10,839 nucleotides of DNA, from positions 1-10,839 of the forward strand of contig CANGXK010000046.1 of the NCBI GenBank assembly GCA_947457715.1, given 5' to 3'. Below the pieces are notes generated by a model. The model did not search any database. It saw only the letters and a program-made list of their open reading frames with translations, and had not been told where the DNA came from. The DNA comes from Gemmatimonadota bacterium (GTDB lineage: Bacteria > Gemmatimonadota > Gemmatimonadetes > Gemmatimonadales > Gemmatimonadaceae). A program made the position numbers and the translations under genes. This document shows positions 6,856-10,839 of this stretch, piece by piece. Each line of letters opens with the position of its first letter. The first letter of the stretch is position 1.

Positions 6856-7409
6856 CGCGACAGATCAGCAGGTTCGGACGAGGCCCCGAGCGCGACCCGC
6901 CCACCCTCGGCCTCTCTGGCCGCAGCGGCGGCTTCCGTTTCGCGCTTCTCCTCACCCCAGAGCACGATGGCCAGCAGGAACGCCCCACCGCTCACGGCCA
7001 TGTCGGCCACGTTGAACGTGGGCCAACGATGGGCGCCGAAGCCGATGTCGATGAAATCCACGACGCCCAGGTCCGACCGGATCCGGTCGATGACGTTCCC
7101 GAGCGCGCCGGCGGCCACCAACGACACCGCGAGCGCCTTCCGCAGATCGTCCGGGGCCGTCTGCCGATACAGACGCCACAAGATCACGATCGCCGCCACG
7201 GTGAGCGCCATGAAGATCCAGCGCGAATAGTCGCCCAGATGCAGCCCGAAGGCCGCGCCCGGGTTGTAGACCAAGGCGAATCGAAACCAGTTGCCGAACA
7301 CCGGATTCGCCAGTCCCGACGGGGCCAATGTGGCGACCGCCACGGCCTTGGTGATCAGGTCGAGGACCAGCACGAGGAACAGTATCGGGAGCGCTACGAG
7401 GGCCTTCAC
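6852..7409 (-). CDS. lspA: Lipoprotein signal peptidase LspA, first tandem copy
   Basis: A 185-residue membrane aspartic peptidase (signal peptidase II). It has four hydrophobic segments (about 4-25, 64-81, 92-107 and 134-151). The family motifs are D17-xx-TK, YNPGAAFG (48-55), GNVIDRIR (104-111), GVVDFIDIG (115-123) and FNVADMAV (132-139), with catalytic Asp118 and Asp136. The cytoplasmic C-terminal tail of about 34 residues is charged and alanine- and glutamate-rich, and is longer than in the second copy. I chose GTG 7409, 1 nt after the DksA/TraR stop (TGACGTG), with AAAAAGG just upstream. The open frame runs further back through the previous gene, but that part is arginine/serine-rich shadow sequence. 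The order ileS, DksA/TraR family, lspA is a common bacterial arrangement; the extra lspA after it is not. Confidence 0.96.
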   Translation of the reverse strand: MKALVALPILFLVLVLDLITKAVAVATLAPSGLANPVFGNWFRFALVYNPGAAFGLHLGDYSRWIFMALTVAAIVILWRLYRQTAPDDLRKALAVSLVAAGALGNVIDRIRSDLGVVDFIDIGFGAHRWPTFNVADMAVSGGAFLLAIVLWGEEKRETEAAAAAREAEGGRVALGASSEPADLSR

Positions 7410-7410
7410 G

Positions 7411-7839
7411 TCAGACCTTTTTCGCGTCTTCCTCACGCTGCTTGCACGCGAAGCAATAGCGCGCATGCGGCAAGGCGTCGAGTCGTTCGAAGGCGATGTC
7501 TTCTCCACACTGATGGCACTTTCCGAAGGTCTCCGGCGACTTGTACAGGCGACGCAGCGCCTGATCGATGTGGAAGAGGAACCGGCCTTCCTGGGACGCG
7601 AAGAGGAACGCTTTTTCACGCTCCATGGCGTCGGTGCCCTGGTCGGCCATGTGGAAGGAGTAGGCGCTCGTGTCGCCATCGGCGTCACCGTTCGGCCCGA
7701 ACGCTTCCCCGTGATGCCCCAACTCCTTCAGCACGCGCTTGCGCTCCTCGAGCAACCGCTTTTCGAAGTGCTGCAACTGCTTCTTGGGCATCGGCTTCGA
7801 CTTCTTCACATCCTTGGACGCGGCGTTGGATCCAGCCAT
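7411..7839 (-). CDS. DksA/TraR-family C4 zinc-finger protein, YteA-like
   Basis: A 142-residue protein of the family whose best-known member, DksA, binds in the secondary channel of RNA polymerase and works with ppGpp. The lysine-rich head (1-20) leads into a helix (21-42), a loop (43-60) and a second helix (about 70-100), which should pair as a coiled coil. A C4 zinc finger follows: C108-x2-C111-x17-C129-x2-C132, with the family residues GEDI, RLDALP and YC. The tip carries HMADQGTDAMEREK (63-76), which resembles the ADxGT-xx-xEREK form of YteA-like members rather than the DxxDxA tip of E. coli DksA. Whether it acts on RNA polymerase is therefore open. I chose ATG 7839, which overlaps the ileS stop (TAATG) and has AGGAAGG upstream; an in-frame start at 7911 would lie inside ileS. 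Confidence 0.9.
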   Translation of the reverse strand: MAGSNAASKDVKKSKPMPKKQLQHFEKRLLEERKRVLKELGHHGEAFGPNGDADGDTSAYSFHMADQGTDAMEREKAFLFASQEGRFLFHIDQALRRLYKSPETFGKCHQCGEDIAFERLDALPHARYCFACKQREEDAKKV

Positions 7840-10839
7840 TACGACCCTTCCTTGGTGAGCGCGAGGCGGATCGAACGTCCATCGACGTCCACCACCTGCG
7901 TCGCGGTCCACGTGGAACCGTTGCCATCTGCATGGAACGGTGAGCCAGCCTCTGTGCCGAGCAGCAATCGCACGGCCAGCACCTCCTCGGCGATCCGACC
8001 ACGGTGCGTGGCCACAGCGCCTTCCAACTCCTCATCGCCGACGATTGCCACCGAGATGCGGTCACTCACGTCGAGCTGCGCTTCCTTGCGGAGGCGCTGC
8101 ACCTTGCTGATCACTTCGCGCGCCAGCCCCTCGGCCCGGAGCTCGGGGGTGATCGTCGGATCGAGCGCCACGCCGTACCCCCCATGTTCCTGAACCACGG
8201 CCGCCCCGGAGGCGCGCCGGATGATGGCGACGTCGTCGGGAGCAATCAAGCGTGGAATCCCCTCCACCTCGATGGTAACCGACTCGCCAGCGGCGAGCGT
8301 CCGGATGAGCTCGACGGGCATATCCGGCACGGCCGCCGCAACGAGCGGCGTTTCCTTGCCGAACTTCTTGCCGAGCGTGCGGAAGTTGCCTTTCACCTCG
8401 AGCGACACCAGCGCGTCGGTCGAGCTCACAAATTCCACCAGTTTCACGTTGATCTCCGAGGCCAGCAGCGTCCCCAGTTCCGACGCCGGCCCGGGGTTCC
8501 CGGGCACGACGCACTGCACCGAGGGCAGCGGTTGCCGCACGTTCACCTCGGCCACATCGCGGGCCGCACGGGCCAGCCCGGCCAGAGTCCGGATGTCGTC
8601 CATCGCGGCCTCGAGTGTGTCATCGACCGGCGTCGGCTGCTCGCGTGTGTACGACGCGAGGTGCACCGAGGTTCCAGTGAGGGCCCGATGGACCGCATCG
8701 GTCATGAACGGGGCAAAGGGCGCCAACAGGCGACAGGTCACGGCCAGCACTTCGTGCAGGGTGGCGAACGCCGCCCGGTTGTCCGCGCTGTCGATTTCAT
8801 AAAAACGGGCGCGCGACTGGCGGACGTACCACTTCGACACGTCGTCGTCCATGAACTGCATGACCCGACGCGCGGCGAGGGTGGCGTCGTAGCCATTGAG
8901 GTACTGATCGACCTCGGCCTCCACCCGCGTAAGGCGCGAGAGGATCCAGCGATCGAGCGCCGGACGGTCGGCCACGGCCGGATCGTTCGCGCTCGGGCTC
9001 CACCCGAAGTTGGCGTACTGCGCGAAGATGCCGTTGTAGACGTTGCGGAACGTGAGCAGGAAGCGCCCCGCCGTCTCGCGGATCGCGTTCTCGTCGAAGC
9101 GCCGCGGCACCCACACCTGACTGGTGGCCACGAGGAACAGGCGCACGGCGTCGGCGCCGTGGCGCTCCAGCACCTGCCACGGGTCGACGGTGTTGCCCTT
9201 GCTCTTCGACATCTTCTGTCCCTGTGCATCGAGCACCAGGTCATTCACGACAACGTGACGATACGGCGCCGCGGTGCGATCGACGTTGTTGGGGAGGGCG
9301 TCACCCAGCCCGGTCGCGATCGCGATCAGCGAGTAGAACCAACCGCGTGTCTGGTCGACGCCTTCGCAGATAAAGTCGGCCGGAAACTGCGCCTCGACCT
9401 TGTCGTGGTTCTCGAACGGATAGTGCCACTGCGCGAACGGCATCGAGCCCGAGTCGAACCAGGTGTCGATGACTTCCGGCACGCGACGCATGGTGCCCTT
9501 CCCCGACGGGGCCGGCCACGTGTACTGGTCGATGTGCGGCTTGTGCGGATCGAAATCCTCGGGCAGCGGCTGCCCGGTGCGCGCGGCCAGGTCGGCATAG
9601 CTGCCGATCACGTCGATTTCGGTGGCGTCTTCGTCATTCACCCACACCGGCAGCGGCGTGCCCCAGTAGCGGTCGCGCGAAATCGCCCAATCCACGTTGT
9701 TGGCCAGCCACTCCCCGAAGCGGCCCGTGCCGACTTCGCTGGGATGCCAATCGACGGCGGCGTTGCGCGCCATCAGGCTCTCACGCACGGCGGTGGTGCG
9801 CACGAACCACGAGCCACGGGCGTAGTACAGCAGCGGCGTGCCGCAACGCCAGCAGTGCGGATACGAGTGCGTGAACGTGGTGGCCTTCCACAGCACGTCG
9901 CGCTCGCGCAGCACCTCGATGATGCGCGCATCGGCGGTCTTCACGAAGACGCCGCCCACTTCGGGCACGTCGTCGGTGAACTCGCCGCGCGCCGTGACCG
10001 GCTGCAGGAAGGCGAGGCCATGACGCTGTCCGGCCGCATAGTCGTCGGCGCCGAAGGCCGGCGCCATGTGCACCACGCCGCTGCCGTCTTCCGCACTCAC
10101 GAAGTCTTCCGTCACGATCACTTCATGACGGCCTTCCTCGGGATACGGCACCCAGTCCAGCGGACGGCGATAGCGCTTTCCCGAGAGCTCCGTACCGGTC
10201 ATCTGTCCGGTCACTTCCCAGCGATCGGCCCAGTCACCGCCGAGTACACCCGGCACCCGTGCTTCGGCGAGGATGATCGTCCACTCGGCGCCGGTCTTCT
10301 TGCGCAGCTCCACATACACGAGCGTGGGATTCACGGCGAGCGCGGTGTTCGACACCAGCGTCCACGGCGTGGTGGTCCACACCAGAATGCGTCGGCGCTG
10401 CGCCGGGGCGTTGCCCTGCTCGTCGAGCAGATCGAGCGCCACGTACACGCTCGGATCGTCGACGTCATCGTAGCCCTGCGCCACTTCGTGGCTGGACAGC
10501 GCGGTGCCACACCGTGCGCAGTACGGCAGGATCTTGTGACCGCGCACCAGCAGCGACTTCTCATGCAGCGTGCGCAGCGCCCACCACACCGACTCCACGA
10601 AGTTATGCGAGTAGGTGACGTACGGGTCGTTGTAGTCGAGCCAATAGGCCGTGCGCTGCGACAGCTTTTCCCAGTCGCCGCGATACTTGAACACGCTCTC
10701 GCGGCAGCGACGGTTGAACTCCGCCACGCCGGTCTGTTCGATCAGCTGCTTGCCGCCGAGCTTCGCGATCTCCGACGGATCGACGCCCTGCCGCGCGGCT
10801 TCTTCACGCTGCAGCTCCTTCTCGACTTCGATTTCCACC
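7839..10839 (-). CDS. ileS: Isoleucyl-tRNA synthetase, type 2 (N-terminus cut by window edge)
   Basis: About 1000 C-terminal residues of a class I synthetase that charges tRNA-Ile. Numbering from the window edge, the editing (CP1) domain is marked by WTTTPWTL at 154-161 and HMAPAFGADDY at 257-267. Cysteine knuckles occur at YCARCGT (106-112) and HCWRCGT (328-334). Then come DTWFDSGS (458-465), DQTRGWFYSL (495-504) and the KMSKS signature (542-546) that binds ATP. The HIGH motif and the first 50-100 residues lie beyond the window. Phrases such as HEVAQGY-x-DVDDPSV, the WW-x-LRTLHEK helix and the long C-terminal region without a terminal zinc knuckle mark the eukaryote-like type 2 IleRS. It is the most upstream visible gene of the operon and its stop overlaps the next start. 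The first visible codon is GTG but it is internal, not a start. Confidence 0.98.
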   Translation of the reverse strand, partial: VEIEVEKELQREEAARQGVDPSEIAKLGGKQLIEQTGVAEFNRRCRESVFKYRGDWEKLSQRTAYWLDYNDPYVTYSHNFVESVWWALRTLHEKSLLVRGHKILPYCARCGTALSSHEVAQGYDDVDDPSVYVALDLLDEQGNAPAQRRRILVWTTTPWTLVSNTALAVNPTLVYVELRKKTGAEWTIILAEARVPGVLGGDWADRWEVTGQMTGTELSGKRYRRPLDWVPYPEEGRHEVIVTEDFVSAEDGSGVVHMAPAFGADDYAAGQRHGLAFLQPVTARGEFTDDVPEVGGVFVKTADARIIEVLRERDVLWKATTFTHSYPHCWRCGTPLLYYARGSWFVRTTAVRESLMARNAAVDWHPSEVGTGRFGEWLANNVDWAISRDRYWGTPLPVWVNDEDATEIDVIGSYADLAARTGQPLPEDFDPHKPHIDQYTWPAPSGKGTMRRVPEVIDTWFDSGSMPFAQWHYPFENHDKVEAQFPADFICEGVDQTRGWFYSLIAIATGLGDALPNNVDRTAAPYRHVVVNDLVLDAQGQKMSKSKGNTVDPWQVLERHGADAVRLFLVATSQVWVPRRFDENAIRETAGRFLLTFRNVYNGIFAQYANFGWSPSANDPAVADRPALDRWILSRLTRVEAEVDQYLNGYDATLAARRVMQFMDDDVSKWYVRQSRARFYEIDSADNRAAFATLHEVLAVTCRLLAPFAPFMTDAVHRALTGTSVHLASYTREQPTPVDDTLEAAMDDIRTLAGLARAARDVAEVNVRQPLPSVQCVVPGNPGPASELGTLLASEINVKLVEFVSSTDALVSLEVKGNFRTLGKKFGKETPLVAAAVPDMPVELIRTLAAGESVTIEVEGIPRLIAPDDVAIIRRASGAAVVQEHGGYGVALDPTITPELRAEGLAREVISKVQRLRKEAQLDVSDRISVAIVGDEELEGAVATHRGRIAEEVLAVRLLLGTEAGSPFHADGNGSTWTATQVVDVDGRSIRLALTKEGS

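Overview
This window is high-GC bacterial chromosomal DNA. Every gene I can support lies on the minus strand, so transcription runs from high to low coordinates. The content is mostly housekeeping: a type 2 isoleucyl-tRNA synthetase, a DksA/TraR-family zinc-finger protein, two prolipoprotein signal peptidases, an RluD-like pseudouridine synthase, a tRNA-Val gene, and the start of a division/cell-wall (dcw) cluster (rsmH, ftsL, ftsI). Together with the predominance of GTG or TTG starts and the HEXXH and TPR envelope proteins, this is compatible with a Gemmatimonadota-like bacterium. That assignment is an inference from style and gene order, not a proven one.

Layout in transcription order. (1) 10839 to 5252: ileS (5' end outside the window), a YteA-like DksA/TraR protein, lspA copy 1, lspA copy 2 and rluD. 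Neighbours overlap by a few bases or sit 1 nt apart, so this is almost certainly one translationally coupled operon. A membrane-anchored HEXXH metalloprotease-like gene (5224 to 4226) follows after 27 nt. A 56-residue two-helix membrane protein (4166 to 3996) comes next and may have its own leaderless promoter. (2) 3859 to 3786: tRNA-Val with anticodon UAC. (3) 3573 to 1867: a secreted TPR protein with a TolB/CsgG-like N-terminal region, which starts at TTG and ends before a strong intrinsic terminator. (4) 1720 to 1: a sigma70-like promoter followed by rsmH, ftsL and ftsI, the last cut by the window edge. There is no mraZ upstream of rsmH.

How the genes work together. The ileS operon joins translation (IleRS, RluD, probably a ppGpp-type transcription regulator) with lipoprotein maturation (two LspA). 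The dcw segment joins 16S rRNA methylation (RsmH) with septal peptidoglycan synthesis (FtsL, FtsI). The least ordinary feature is the pair of tandem, overlapping, roughly half-identical lspA genes, both with intact catalytic aspartates. I see no mobile element, CRISPR array, phage gene or defence system. No gap between genes exceeds about 215 bases.
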